64,000 nucleotides of DNA from Leishmania martiniquensis (lineage: Eukaryota > Euglenozoa > Kinetoplastea > Trypanosomatida > Trypanosomatidae). This document shows, in pieces, positions 39,718 to 51,156 of this stretch; position 1 is the first letter of the stretch, and the number at the start of each line of letters is the position of its first letter. Below the pieces are notes generated by a model. The model did no database searches and was not told the DNA's origin. It worked only from the letters and a program-made list of their open reading frames with translations. A program made the position numbers and the translations under genes. The stretch spans positions 686,001 to 750,000 of the forward strand of contig NC_090169.1 in assembly GCF_017916325.1 (NCBI RefSeq), given 5' to 3'.

Positions 39718-42700
39718 CTAAACTACAGGGGTTGCCGGGTACACTTGTAGCACGTTATCCGCGTTCTCATTGATCTGCTGCTGCCGCAGAAACTGCTGAA
39801 ACGCCGCCTCATCATGCACCATCAGCTTCCTATTCGTGTTCTCATTGCACTCCGCCAGCACCGGGGGAAGCTCACCGTTTTCGAGCTTCACAAAGATGTT
39901 GTTGTTGTAGAGAGTGGTCTGGTCTACTAGCGACACGTAATCGTAGAAGTTCTCCGCGAAACGCTTGAAGGAGCGCAGCTGCATCGAGATAGGGACGCCG
40001 CGATTCGTTTGAAACTTGCGCAGAAAGCCCCGCGGAATGGCTGTCTCCACGTCTACTGTGATACCGAGAAAAATAATTTTGTACGGCAATGGTAGGGCTG
40101 GCTGACGTGGCTTCTCAACCACGAAGTACTTCTCTATCTGTGTGTGCTTATCGTACCCTGGGCCTTGCTTGAAGAGTGTAAGGTGAGCATCACGCACCAT
40201 GGAGACAACTTGCTGTACAAACGGCTTCCACATCATCGTGCCGTCGAGGACGATGCTGCGGCCTTGGTTAATGGCCTGCACGAGAAGGTTCTCGGCAGCC
40301 CGAGTGCTGTGCGTGTGTGCCTCCTCCGACGACATTTCGCACTCGAAAGGCAGCTTAAACTCATCGGCGTTGACGACAACGCTCTGCTCCTTGTGGTTTT
40401 CCCACCAGCTGCTCTTCGCCAGGGCCGTCACGGCGGTGGTCTTGCCTGCAGCCATACCGCCGCCAAGGAAAATGAAAAGAGGCTGATCTGCCTGCTGCGG
40501 CTGCTGAGATGGCGTCGATGGGCGACTTGAATGCCCGCTGCCATTGCTACCGCTCCCGATAACGCTGAAGTCACTCTTGATACCCTGCAAGCGGCGAAGT
40601 GTCACAACCGCCGAGTGCAGCTCGCGGTAACGTTTGAACTTCTCTTCTTGGCGAATGGACTTGATGCAGGTGAAGAATTCTTTCATCTTCCGCAGCTGCG
40701 GAACGCTCGCCCCACGAGAACTAATCCACTCGACAAGCGCAGGAACCGTGTGCACCCCGTCCAACGGATAGATGACGTAGTCGTCGTTCTCCAGGAAATC
40801 TGTTGGAGTGCCTCGCCCCCCCCGTGCTCGATCTGCTTCCACAGTCTGCCCCATATGCACCACGTTGCCATCGTAACCGCAAGAGTTCGCGAGCCTGCTC
40901 GGGCCGACCGACTGCGGTGCTGCCCTTGATCCATTTCTAGACGACTCCGGAGACGGTGAGCGGGCGTTTTGACGGCTGCCGCCGGGCAAGCTTGAATGCC
41001 TTCGCGAGGTGGCAGTGGGGCCGCCAATGATCTCGCTCACTTCACCGTGGATTCGAAAGGATGTGCTGAGGCGCGAGAGCATACAGTTGTTTGACGGTGA
41101 AATGGCGGCGTTTTCTGTGCTTGCTGCCGTTGCCGCCTCGTTCGACTCGTTGCCGCTGCAAACGTTTGTGGGCCGAAGCGTGCCGTTTGCCGTGTCAACG
41201 GCGGTCGCAGACGCCGCATCGGTGAAATGGGCTTCATGGTGAGAGAAGCCGTCTGCCTGCGTGATGGAAGAGCTGTGCGTCCCAGAGGTGTGAGAGCGAC
41301 CGCGCGGCGATGGAGGCACTGGTGTGGCATGCGCAGCACTTTTGCGGCAGCTGTTCACCACCAGCGACGTCACTGAAGCCTCCAAGTCGGCCGTTGGGGT
41401 GCCAACCGCTAGTGCATCGTCCTTCAAGTCCATCCCGGCTTTACACGTCTTTCCTGCCTCGGTATCTTTGGTGCAGGTGTGCTCACGAGCGCGCGCATCG
41501 TGTTGACTGCTTCTCAGGCTGTGGGGTGGTGGCCTGTACACGATGGTCGGAAACCAGCCGACTTTGTACAAACTGGACAGCTCCGGCTCCGCGACGGCGT
41601 AGACGACAGCTATGGTCGGCATTGGATCGAGCAGCCGCTTTACCGTGATCACCTGGAACATGTCTATTACTTCGTTACTCTTGGCCGAGTACTTCGCATG
41701 AAAGACAATCACCAATCCCTTCGTGTTGTTCTGCAGTGCTTCGCAGTAGTTGCTGAGCGTCAGGAAGCGCAACCCGCACACCGCGGCGGCGTTGAAGGCA
41801 CGGGCGGACATCACATTGGGCGACACCACGGGATGCACGGCGCCATTGGTAGCACTGCTGCCTACCTGCGCGCTGACGGCAAAAGTGGTGTAGGCCGAGG
41901 TGGACGCCGGGCCTTCTGATGTGATGCTGCCGAGCGTCGACGAGATTTTCGGTGGTGGGGCGGCTACAACTGTCGAGTAGCGCTTTCCCTTAGTGTCTGA
42001 CGTGCAGGCAAAGTGCGGAAACAAAATCGGAGTGCCGAGTACCTCCATGTCTGAATTGCTGGTCGTAGTCGATCCACTAACGGAGACGGCGTGGTGCTCG
42101 TTGATGGAAACGTCGCTGATAGAGGCAGCGGGGATGCTGATGGGCTTGCATGGTGTGTGCACCACAGGATACGGCGGCACAGTCGAAGTCGGTGTGTAAA
42201 AGGACGACACGCTCTCCGTTGGCTCGAGGTACGTGTGCGGGGGGAGCAACCAAGGCGTCTGCTCGATGTCATCGACACCTTCCTCGGGGGCCAGCTTGGC
42301 GCACATGGGCAGGACGTACTCCCGCACGTACACTTCGTACTCTTTGTTGATCTGAATCACGTAGTCGGCTCGATGCCAGTTCCATGAGAAGTACATGGGC
42401 ACTAGCGTGTTGAGAATCGATAGAAGGTGCTCCACAGCCTTGTCAGGGTCGCAACAGCCCATCCCGGCAGCCACGTAACGCTCGCTAGCGCAATCGTCAG
42501 AGAGTTGCGCTGCACATGCATCACCGGAAGCATCCTCGCTGAGGCATTTCGCATCGCGCCAGAGCTCTTGGGTCGTGTCAAGAGAGCTGATGCAGTAGGA
42601 GGCACGCTTCCGAATATGCCGAATAAGGCGGAATCGGTCTTGCGCGAAACGAATCGCCCACTTATGGCACAGTTCCTGTAGAAGATCTGGATTTTCACGC

Positions 42701-42816
42701 GTTAGGAAGAGCATCGTGCAGCACGCCGCAAGCTTCGCCACGTACATGTACGGCGGGTGTTCCAGTGCCTTGAGCACGTACTCAACGAAGGGCACGTAAG
42801 GAGGTGGCGACTGCAT
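39718..42816 (-). CDS. Zeta-toxin-type P-loop kinase, similar to plant CaM-dependent NAD kinase (NADKc), with a thioredoxin-like region
   Basis: The 1032-residue protein starts at the ATG at 42814-42816. Its C-terminal third is a P-loop kinase: Walker A FLGGGMAAGKTTAV (about 787-800), a strand ending NADEFK with the catalytic Asp and basic residue typical of zeta-type kinases, then AINQGRSIVLDGTMMWKPFV, PYKIIFLGITVDVE, and MQLRSFKRFAENFYDYVSLV. Although the Pfam name is zeta toxin, these segments match, in order, the Arabidopsis Ca2+/calmodulin-dependent NAD kinase NADKc (DGTLSWEPFV, LKSHKRFANAF, YCQLVDNARLY). NADP production is thus a plausible activity and a bacterial-style toxin role unlikely. 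Residues about 355-440 resemble a thioredoxin fold (GLVIVFHAKYSAKSNEV, then YKVGWFPTIVYRP) but lack the CxxC pair. The N-terminal 200 residues are helical and unassigned; the linkers are Ser-rich. Confidence 0.8.
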   Translation of the reverse strand: MQSPPPYVPFVEYVLKALEHPPYMYVAKLAACCTMLFLTRENPDLLQELCHKWAIRFAQDRFRLIRHIRKRASYCISSLDTTQELWRDAKCLSEDASGDACAAQLSDDCASERYVAAGMGCCDPDKAVEHLLSILNTLVPMYFSWNWHRADYVIQINKEYEVYVREYVLPMCAKLAPEEGVDDIEQTPWLLPPHTYLEPTESVSSFYTPTSTVPPYPVVHTPCKPISIPAASISDVSINEHHAVSVSGSTTTSNSDMEVLGTPILFPHFACTSDTKGKRYSTVVAAPPPKISSTLGSITSEGPASTSAYTTFAVSAQVGSSATNGAVHPVVSPNVMSARAFNAAAVCGLRFLTLSNYCEALQNNTKGLVIVFHAKYSAKSNEVIDMFQVITVKRLLDPMPTIAVVYAVAEPELSSLYKVGWFPTIVYRPPPHSLRSSQHDARAREHTCTKDTEAGKTCKAGMDLKDDALAVGTPTADLEASVTSLVVNSCRKSAAHATPVPPSPRGRSHTSGTHSSSITQADGFSHHEAHFTDAASATAVDTANGTLRPTNVCSGNESNEAATAASTENAAISPSNNCMLSRLSTSFRIHGEVSEIIGGPTATSRRHSSLPGGSRQNARSPSPESSRNGSRAAPQSVGPSRLANSCGYDGNVVHMGQTVEADRARGGRGTPTDFLENDDYVIYPLDGVHTVPALVEWISSRGASVPQLRKMKEFFTCIKSIRQEEKFKRYRELHSAVVTLRRLQGIKSDFSVIGSGSNGSGHSSRPSTPSQQPQQADQPLFIFLGGGMAAGKTTAVTALAKSSWWENHKEQSVVVNADEFKLPFECEMSSEEAHTHSTRAAENLLVQAINQGRSIVLDGTMMWKPFVQQVVSMVRDAHLTLFKQGPGYDKHTQIEKYFVVEKPRQPALPLPYKIIFLGITVDVETAIPRGFLRKFQTNRGVPISMQLRSFKRFAENFYDYVSLVDQTTLYNNNIFVKLENGELPPVLAECNENTNRKLMVHDEAAFQQFLRQQQINENADNVLQVYPATPVV

Positions 42817-45800
42817 CGTGATGCGCAGCGAGGGAGGAGATCAATGCTGATAACCGACAGCGAAGGAACCATAAAAAACGCGAGGAGAAACAAAGAGTAC
42901 ACGCACACGCAGAGACAATGATACAGCACCGACGACAGAAAAAAGTCAAAACAACACGTTACACCTCTTGGTAGTTTCGCTTTTCTCTCTCCTTCCCTCC
43001 CTTCTCTCTCCCTCTCTCTCTTCCTATTTGATGTCGTATCTCGTAACGTGCTGCGCTCACACCGTACAGGATCGGATGACTTGGTTTACCACACTCGGTG
43101 CGCCGGGTCTCTTGATAGAGCAGCAGACGGGAAAACGGGAGCTGCCGGCGAAAAAAAAAGAAGCGTGCTGACGATTGGGGAGCCAAGAGATAGAAGAGAG
43201 GAGAGGAGAGAGGAGCGACCGTGAAATTAGTAAAACAATGAGAGAGCGCAATGCGAAAACAAAAAGTGAATCACTTGTGGAGGCTGAAGACGCCGGATGA
43301 CAACGAAAGCAGAGAGGGGTGGAGGGGAACACACGGAGATATGCAGAGAAGGGGCGGCTGGAAGACGATCATAACAATAGTGAACAGCACAAGTTGTTTA
43401 CGCAAATCACAAGATCGACTGCTGAGGAAGAGACACGCTCTCTTCGCACATATGAAGCCGATGAACGAGTCGCTGTCAAACGTCTAGGACTTGCAAGAAA
43501 AAATAATAATAAGACCTGGCCGTGACGCTGAGAAGTCGAAGCCTAAGAGCGCACGCCAAGGTGACAGGAATGGAGCTCAAACACCCGCCAAGGGCCAGGG
43601 GACGAGTAAACGTACAATGCGAAAGCGGTGCCTTTCCCAAAACCTCCACCAGCACTGACCTCTTACCCTCTATGCGGGAGCGCCTGCGCGCTATGTGTGT
43701 GTGTGTACCTCCTCTTTTCGCTCTACGAAAGATCGAGTGAAGGAAAACAGTAAAGAAAAGAAAGAAGGAAAAAAAAGACACTCGACGAGTGGGGAGGGAA
43801 AGAGAAGTCAACAGCAACAACTTTACAGTCTGTTGAGCAGCGAGCAGCACGTGCTTTGCAGGAAGAAATGTCCATAAAGAGTAAAGAAGCGACGCCAAAC
43901 GGAAACCGACAGAGTGGGGCTGATATCCAACCGAGAAAGAGAGAGGGAAGGACGGAGAGAGGGGGGACGAAAAAAAAGAGGGAGAGAGAGAGGGACAGAA
44001 AAATCACCGGAAAAGACACCAGTCCATTTAGAATATGATAAAAAGACAAGAAGTGGAGGGGCTTAACGAAGAAGAAAAAAAAAGGGCGGGGGCGGGGGGG
44101 CAGTGCGAAGTTCGGCTTAGATAACAACGACATCAAATGCAAAGAAGGAAGTGAGACGAGCACGAGAGCGCGCTTAGAAGGGCAACGCATGCGGAGGTCG
44201 AACTAGAAGACCACCCACATACATGTACGAAAGCTGCAGAGCGCCCTTCTCTTGTCCTGCTCGGGTGACGTTTGCTGCCTCTTATTCCTATCCCTTTTTA
44301 CCTCGCACGAGAAGTGAGATTCGCCTAGGTCAGCTTCGTGCACGCCGTGTAGCGCACGTTCTTCTGCTCCGTATCTTCAACGCCGATCTCGTGTGTTTCC
44401 CACCCCCTCCGGTTCTTTCTCGCTCGCCGATCGTGACTGATGGATGCCTACGCGGCGAAGCTGTCCTCTTCCTTCTGGTCGGGCGGGCGGTTGTGCTTCG
44501 GGTCTCTTCTGCTCCCTTCTGCCCAATACTTGGTGAGCGGTGAGAATATGGAGGAGATGGCAACTGTAGACGCCTGCAACGAGTGAGCCTCCAGCCCTCT
44601 TTTTTCTCCCTCTTTTGTCACAGCTGTTGGCTGCGTGCACCCTCGTTGGGCTCTTTTTTTTTGTGTGAAGGAAGTGATGTATTTACTGCTGCGCGAGGGC
44701 GCTTTCTTCAGGGCCCTCTCGAGGAATACGAGCAAAGATACAGGCTCGTGGCCTTTGCCCGCTGCCTTGTTACAAGGAGCTCTTCGTGTGAACCTTACTT
44801 TAACGTGTAGGAAAAGCTAAAATAGGCAGTGGTGTATCTCTTTGAAATGGAAATGAAAAGGGAAAGCGCGACGCGCCGCACGCAAACGGAGCACCAATCC
44901 TGACTCCTTTCGTCGTTTGTATGCTCGGGTCAGTCTGTAACCAAAGATAAACGAGCACTAAACGAAAAGACTCCCCCGGCTCCTCCTCGCGTTCGATTGG
45001 TTTTTTCGCGCACACCCTTTCTGCTCCTTGTCGTTTGTTCTCAGTGTATGTGTGTGTATACGCGTACGCTGGTTATGCTGTCTGGGGTGATGACGTCACA
45101 GCGCTGGCCGTCATGTCCTTCGTTGTTTTCTTTAGCCTCCCTCTCCTTCTTTCTGTTGTCGTTGCAGCGCTGCGTGAGATGAGGCACTCTCCAAGGCCCT
45201 CACACCTCCACGAGAAAAGAAGTATGTGCGTTGGAAGGGGGTGAATAGGGGCAGCGGCTGCGGGGGGCGGAAGGCAGTAGAGAGCGGGACCACTTCGACT
45301 CGCAGTTCACGTACACAGGGGAGCGCGGAGAAGCGCAGGCTTGCCCAAAACGCCGCTCTCACAGAATCACACCGAGATGCTAAAAAACGGTGTGTGTGTG
45401 TGTGTGGGGGGGGTGGAGCTGTGGAGTGGAGTGACACGATGTGTACGTGTGTATATGTGTTGTGGGGAGAAGAAAAGCGGGCCCACGAGCCACCTGCTAC
45501 ACGGCGACTCTTCGGGTGCACGCTGGACAAAGAGGGTGCGGGTCACACACGCAGGCACAGAATAGTACGAAAAAAAAGACGCATCCAAAAGAGAAACAAA
45601 GGTTATTACGCGCAAAGGGTTAGCGGAGAGGGCGGAATCGGAGTCAGACGAGATGGCAGGTGTGGTTGAGAGCGGTGAGCGCGTCCCTGAAAGCGTGCGC
45701 GATGGTGGAGCGTACGAGGCGACCTACTGCAGTATCAGCAAAACGGTGCTCATGCCCTCTGCACTGTGTAGGGTCAAGAAGGGGCGGGAGCGTTAGCGTC

Positions 45801-46145
45801 GCTTCTTGGCCGCGGCACATGTGCCGGTAAGCGGCTGAAGAATGTATGGTGTGGATTTGCATTCGCGTTGCTTATTCCGTCACCGTTTCGTGCCTCTTTG
45901 AGTTGTGAAGAGGGAAGACGCGGCTCCGTGCGCGAGAGGCGCGGAGGAGACGGGGGCCCGAGGAAGAGAGAAAAAGGATGGAGCGGATGTGTACCAACAG
46001 CAAAGGAAACACCGCGCGCAAGACGGAGACAGGACGACTCCACCGCGTCCGCTTGTGCGTTACTTGAACCGAAGCGAAGCACTGTAACGCAAAAGCAACT
46101 CGCCGCAAGTGCCTCCTCCGCTGATAGAGCCGACTTCTTCTTTTT
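42817..46145. other. Long intergenic region (3.3 kb)
   Basis: No credible gene. CT-rich runs in both senses are common (42970-43030, 43735-43800, 43930-44100). It should hold the 3' UTR of pyroglutamyl-peptidase I and the 5' UTR of the kinase gene. A minus-sense AG at about 42847 after a T run is a candidate acceptor for the kinase gene. Confidence 0.5.
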
Positions 46146-46979
46146 TCAGATGCTCATCAAAGTTAGCAGTCCGCGCACGAGAAACTTCACCTGCTCCGAC
46201 TGCACCATCGTCGTAGGGTTGTACACGACAATAGGACCGCCCTCTACCTCTTGCTTGCCGCATGTCGGATCGACGACATGAATGAAGATACCGTACACAA
46301 TGCCTGGATTCTTCTCCTGAAGCCGAAGCGCGCGGTAGAGGGCGAAGTTACACAGGTAGCGTCCTGCATCGCGCGAGATGACCCAAGATGGCGGCTGGAA
46401 GGCGGGCATGATCATCTCCTTGCGGTTCGAGTCTGCCGCCCTCACTTCGCTTCTAGTGGCGGTACCCGTCATGGAGTGCGGCCACGACGCGGCAATGTTC
46501 TCATTCAGTTGCTGAATCAAGCTCTGCAGCTTCTTCAGCTGCGGCGAGCCCTCCTTACCGAACCAGCTTTCCTTGAAAGTGTCAAGAGCACCGTCCTCTG
46601 GCCTGATGGGCTCGTGGTCGAGTGCCCGACCGTCCACGTCGGTGATGCTGGCAAAAAGCTCGTTGTACCCCTGTACCTCGACGCGCAGGAGCCCTGTCGT
46701 GCCCTTGTACACTCCCAGATGGCACAGAAGGATCTTCACCTCACTGCCGCCACCCTCAGCGGCAATCTCAGCAATATCGCTCTCCATCTTTTCAAAGTAC
46801 TCCGCCACACTCTTCACACTGACATCCAGCTCCGTGTAGCGAACATCCGCGACGTCAGCGTGGCGCTTGAGGTCCTCGACGACACGAAGGGCAATAGCAC
46901 AGCTGGGGTTCACCTTCACAGTAGCGAATGGGCCATAACCTGTGATGAACACAACAATTTTTAGCTCGGAGGTGGACAT
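46146..46979 (-). CDS. Pyroglutamyl-peptidase I (peptidase family C15)
   Basis: A 277-residue cytosolic cysteine peptidase that removes N-terminal pyroglutamate from peptides. All family landmarks are present: the opening FITGYGPFATVKVNPS near residue 15, the catalytic Glu in LLRVEVQGYN, the catalytic Cys in ISRDAGRYLCNFALY (about residues 200-214) and the catalytic His in YGIFIHVVDP. Bacterial Pcp is about 215 residues; the extra length lies in a loop around 130-190 (from the PIRPEDGALDT segment through RSEVRAADSNRKEM). The ATG at 46977-46979 is used; a longer frame has only a GTG. A clear pyrimidine tract and AG lie 21-22 nt upstream. In Leishmania major a C15 peptidase has been linked to the differentiation programme, so this gene is a good regulatory candidate. 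Confidence 0.93.
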   Translation of the reverse strand: MSTSELKIVVFITGYGPFATVKVNPSCAIALRVVEDLKRHADVADVRYTELDVSVKSVAEYFEKMESDIAEIAAEGGGSEVKILLCHLGVYKGTTGLLRVEVQGYNELFASITDVDGRALDHEPIRPEDGALDTFKESWFGKEGSPQLKKLQSLIQQLNENIAASWPHSMTGTATRSEVRAADSNRKEMIMPAFQPPSWVISRDAGRYLCNFALYRALRLQEKNPGIVYGIFIHVVDPTCGKQEVEGGPIVVYNPTTMVQSEQVKFLVRGLLTLMSI

Positions 46980-46999
46980 TTCGCGCGCGCTGCGTGAAC

Positions 47000-47040
47000 C
47001 TGTGTGAATTCGCACGAGAGAAGTGAAACAAGAAAGAAGG
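47000..47040 (-). promoter_or_regulatory. Candidate trans-splice acceptor of pyroglutamyl-peptidase I
   Basis: A minus-sense CT-rich tract (47016-47040) is followed by the first AG at 47000-47001, leaving a 20-nt leader before the ATG at 46979. Confidence 0.5.
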
Positions 47041-48439
47041 CAGCGATGCGGCGGCGCGCGTGCGGTAGTCGTAGAGGGAGTAGCGATTCAGGGATGCTCC
47101 CCAATAATGAAGGCATACAGATGCTGGAGCCCGAGAGAGCGCACATCAAACTCGAACAATAAGCAGTTTGTGTGTGTGTGTGTGTGAGCGAGAGGGAGAG
47201 ACCGCGCCAGAAAATTTGCATGCGGCCATGCACGTATCAGTCAAAGGCATTGGTGATCCGAACTCAGCCGCAGTTTCCAGACTCTTCTCACGGGCGCTCA
47301 CGCACCCTAGTCAAGAATCTGCCACCCGCATGTAAGAACTTCGTCACAAAAGTCTATCGACGGCGGCGGCTAACTGAACGGAAGAGCATCGGGACTCGCT
47401 TATGCGCACCCCAGCGAAAAGGCTGTCTTCGCCGAAAGCGGTCTTTTTACTTATTTACCTTTTCCTTCACCCCCCCTCCTTCCCTCTTGCTCTCTGTCGA
47501 GGTTACATCGAGTTCTCAACGACAACGACGAGAAACACGGGCAGCTCAACGGAAAACGCACACGCGCGCCCACTACGAAGCGCGCACAGATGTAGTAGTC
47601 GCTACGGTCGCACTACTGGCAGGAAAGCAAGCCTCAGTCTCAGTCGTTACGAATGATTGTTCCTCAGACCAGCGCACACTTGGCTCAACGAGGGCCGTGC
47701 GCCGCGCTCAGAATATGAACAAATCGTGAGCTTTTCACCCTGGTCATCACCGGTTTTCCGCCACGCAGCCGCCACCCTCCCGCACCGCATCGCCGTCCAC
47801 ACCACCACGGCCGCCTACACCTCGAAACACAACGAAACACCAGAACAATGCACGGAGCCAATTGGATATGAGTTTTGTTTTCGTCCGCACTGCATATTCG
47901 GCAACGAAAAGAAAGCAACAAAGGTATCGAAATACAGGGGGAGAGAGTGGAGAGGAAAGGTGAGGCTCACATACGAGGAGAAAGAGTCTGCGGGCCACAT
48001 TCAGCGCTGGCACAGGAGTAGGCCCCATTTTGTGGCGCAGTGGAGGAAGGGGTGCGATGCAGGGTATTGTGAGCACCACCTGAAATGAATGTTGCGTGTC
48101 TGCAGCACGCCGCCCGCTCGTGTGCTCGCCCTGCGGGGCAGTCGCTTTGGCAAGTGCCATGAAGGCCCCAGCACAGGTCAGCAGATCTGAGCAGCCCTCG
48201 TTTTAATAGCATCAGGAATGCCTTCGTTTTTTTAATGTGCTGCTGATAATCACTAGAGAGAGGTCGACACACATACACACACGCACACACCTCATCTTGC
48301 GTGTGCGATCGCGTGTGCGTGCATGTAGAGAGGGGTGCAGAGGAGGGGTGAGGAGGATAGCAGCCAACGCAGCGCCACCCCTTCCCTTCCTCTATCACAC
48401 ACCTACTCACACACACACACAGACACCTCGAGTATCCCG

Positions 48440-48893
48440 GCCAAGCCTCGCTCCATTTCTGGGAATGGCGCAGAGTCATGGGCATGGGAGGCAGCGGATG
48501 TCAGGGCGATGTATCGCCACGGATGCGGACGGGGACAGACCTGCATGGCGTTGCGCCGGAGAGGTCTGCGGTAGTCCACGAGCCGATGCCATTCATGCGA
48601 CGAAGCAAGTACGGAGGTGGCTCGAGTGTGACACACCCAGCCTGCAGGTGTGAGCCGACTGTGAGACAACCTGCGAAGCGGGCGGCGGGCTAGTGGATTG
48701 CCAGTCAGGGGTCGTGCTCCGGCGACTGACTCGGCGCATGGCTGGAAGGGCGAGCCGGTGGTCGCTTTGCAGCACGCGATGGGCGCTCCTGAAGGGGGCT
48801 GGTGGAGAAAGACGTGGGGTCGGGGAAGGGTGCAGTGTCACATCGCCAGCTCATGCATTAGGGAGGAGAAAAGACACCTCGAAAAAAAAAAAA
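48440..48893 (+). mobile_element. SIDER-like retroposon, antisense to the local transcription
   Basis: The element carries the core GTCAGGGCGATGTATCGC (48500-48517), followed by ACGGATG, as do the 505-bp repeats. It ends in a run of twelve A (48882-48893) as expected of a non-LTR-derived short retroposon. The 5' boundary is uncertain. Size, poly(A) tail and position in an intergenic region fit the Leishmania SIDER families. It lies opposite to the transcribed strand, unlike the two 505-bp copies. Confidence 0.65.
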
Positions 48894-49052
48894 GAGGGTC
48901 TCCCTGGTGCATCGTTGGCGCTGTGAAGGCGCGCAAAACAAGGGAGCGGAGCGAAACGCTAGTAGGCCTGAAGAAGTACTTGGCAGGAGGGCGCCAGCTG
49001 GCGTACCCGCCACACACGATGCACGCACACCGAGAACTTTGAAGATGCTGTA

Positions 49053-49550
49053 TCAGTACGTGAAGGGCGACCACGGTTCATCTTTGAAGTACTTGATATG
49101 CTCGGCGAAGAAGTAGCCATACAACGTTGTCCCGAACGTAGACGAGACACAAAAAAAGCAGAGCAGCTTAAGCCACATCCACTCCGAGTCGGGGCGACCA
49201 GCACCGAGCAATTCAGCAACTGCGTCTGGGTGCCCCGCGTTGCTTCGCGCGACGTAGTATTCCGCGGAGCTGCTACCACGGCGACCCTGAAACAGGAATT
49301 TTCTCGGCTGCGGTTGTGTCTCTGGTGCCGGCTGCGCTGGAGTGAGAGAAGAATCGCTTTCGTCACCCACATGCGCAAGAGAAGTGCTCGTATGACGGTT
49401 CACAGCACTGCCGCCGGCCACCGCCTCGTTGGGAGCATCCCTGACCGCTGCCGCGTGCGTTGAGGTATTCTGTGCGGCTGCTAATTCCGAGCGATCGGCC
49501 ACAGTCGAGCGAAGCACCGCAGACCTCCTCACTCGCACACAGCGTAACAT
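49053..49550 (-). CDS. Small mitochondrial-type single-pass membrane protein
   Basis: A 165-residue protein from the ATG at 49548-49550; the open frame upstream has only a TTG. The N-terminus (MLRCVRVRRSAVLRSTVADR) is basic and Ser/Ala-rich, a typical mitochondrial presequence. The middle is polar and low in complexity. The C-terminal 45 residues contain one membrane helix (WLKLLCFFCVSSTFGTTLYG) followed by a short aromatic tail ending WSPFTY. The layout of an amphipathic presequence, a hydrophilic stretch, and a single helix near the C-terminus is common among accessory subunits of the respiratory complexes, for instance NDUFB11 of complex I, but no sequence match is strong enough to name it. 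Confidence 0.65.
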   Translation of the reverse strand: MLRCVRVRRSAVLRSTVADRSELAAAQNTSTHAAAVRDAPNEAVAGGSAVNRHTSTSLAHVGDESDSSLTPAQPAPETQPQPRKFLFQGRRGSSSAEYYVARSNAGHPDAVAELLGAGRPDSEWMWLKLLCFFCVSSTFGTTLYGYFFAEHIKYFKDEPWSPFTY

Positions 49551-50267
49551 CGTGACGTTGAAAATGTAAGGGCAGAAAATGGAGGGGCTAATAGGAAAGA
49601 CTGTGTGAGCAGATGGCGAGGGAGTCAATTAAGAGGCATAGGGACGGGAGAGAAGGTCGACTTTTGTTGTGCCTCTTGATGAGTGCTGCAGCACAGTTTA
49701 CCAGAGAGGAGCACGGGGGGAGAGAAGAAGCGTGGAGGGGGCGTACAAACAGAATAGAAGAAGTAACGCGTGTGAGCGCCTCGGCATGGGGTTCACGACT
49801 CTGCAGCCGGAACGCACTCGTGGTGCTTGCGTGTTGCACGCGTGTACAGGAGCAAGCAGAAAGACATGCGCAGAGGCCCGAGTGCTTGTGTGTACGCCAC
49901 GCAGACACGCTTTCTCCCTTTTTTCGTTATTCTTAGCGAAATGCGTTGGGTAAGAAGAGAAGGCAGAAAAAAAGAGAAGGGAAGAAAGAGATGCCTCTAC
50001 GTGAGCTCGATAATAGCCATTGGGGCTGTGAAGAGCCACTTCCCGCAATGCCGACACCTGTGAAACGGATAGCAACTGTTGGTCTTTTTAACCTCTCAAG
50101 ATGACCACAGAGCGCTGCAAGAGAGCGTTGTCAAGTCGGGAAGAGGGGACGAGTTGGGACTCAGAGAAACAGGCGACGCGGAACGCTCTCGAAAATGTGC
50201 CCCTTGCCTCGTTTAGCCCGCTTAAGCGTGCTCGACGGGCATTCCCATCGTCACCCGCGGCAAAATA

Positions 50268-50394
50268 GCACACATACACACACACACACACTAACATTAA
50301 CACACAGACATGTACATATATACCAATATGCATACAAATATATGCAACTCAGTACACATTCATATATATATGTATATATGTGTGTGTATGCGTG
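50268..50394. repeat. CA/TA/TG microsatellite cluster
   Basis: Alternating CA units pass into ATATAT and then TG units, with interruptions. It can form cruciform or hairpin structures. The same type of tract occurs at 8469-8527 and 51157-51189. Confidence 0.75.
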
Positions 50395-51156
50395 CGTATC
50401 TTCGAGAAGAGAACAAACACTAACAACGAAGCGCCATCGCAATCAGCACACTTGCTAAGGAGAGCGTGAGAGAGGGAGGGGGTGGGGAGCCGAACATGGT
50501 TGCGGAGGAGTCATCTGCGCACCAACATCGAAGGCGCTCCGAAAATTGTAGCGAGAGACCGAGACAATATCCCTCGAGTGACAGCACAACAGAGGCTTGA
50601 CAGAAACACACACACACACGCATGCATACACACAGGAAAGCATACGTAGATACGGGCAGCCGACGAGCCCGTCACAAAAGGGGAGCGCCAACTGCACACC
50701 TATGAACAGCAGAGGTCGCAGGTGCACATATGCCAGAAGAACGCACGGAAACAAACAACGTCACCGATTTCTCGCGCGGTGTTCCACATGAGCACATCCA
50801 TCCGAAAAGATGAAGCCGGTGAAATGCAGGTGAACCGTGGTTGAAAGGCGCCTGGGCCATCCCTCCCCTCTCCCGGGCATCCTAAACGGCTGGTAAGTAA
50901 GAGCATCTTCACCTAAGCAAGAGCGCAAGCGTGCACATCATGTCCAAGCAAGATCAGATGAGACCGCCGCTGTCCATCAGTAGTGACGCTAAAATGAAGT
51001 ACTCCGTGTTTTTGGGTGTGCTATGCAAGGATAGCCAATGCAGCGCAGACGCAAACCTGGATTGGGCGCCTTCGCCTCGGCGAACACAAGCTAAGCGGCT
51101 GTCGTCGAAGACACAAGCACGCATTGGTGATTAGGTCTGGCAAGCTCAGGATATAA

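Larger units (their letters stand above)
46980..49052. other. Intergenic region with a SIDER-like element
   Basis: No gene seen. It contains the peptidase acceptor (47000-47040), a TG repeat at 47170-47186, a short CA repeat near 48270-48290 and the plus-strand SIDER-like element at about 48440-48893. Confidence 0.55.
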
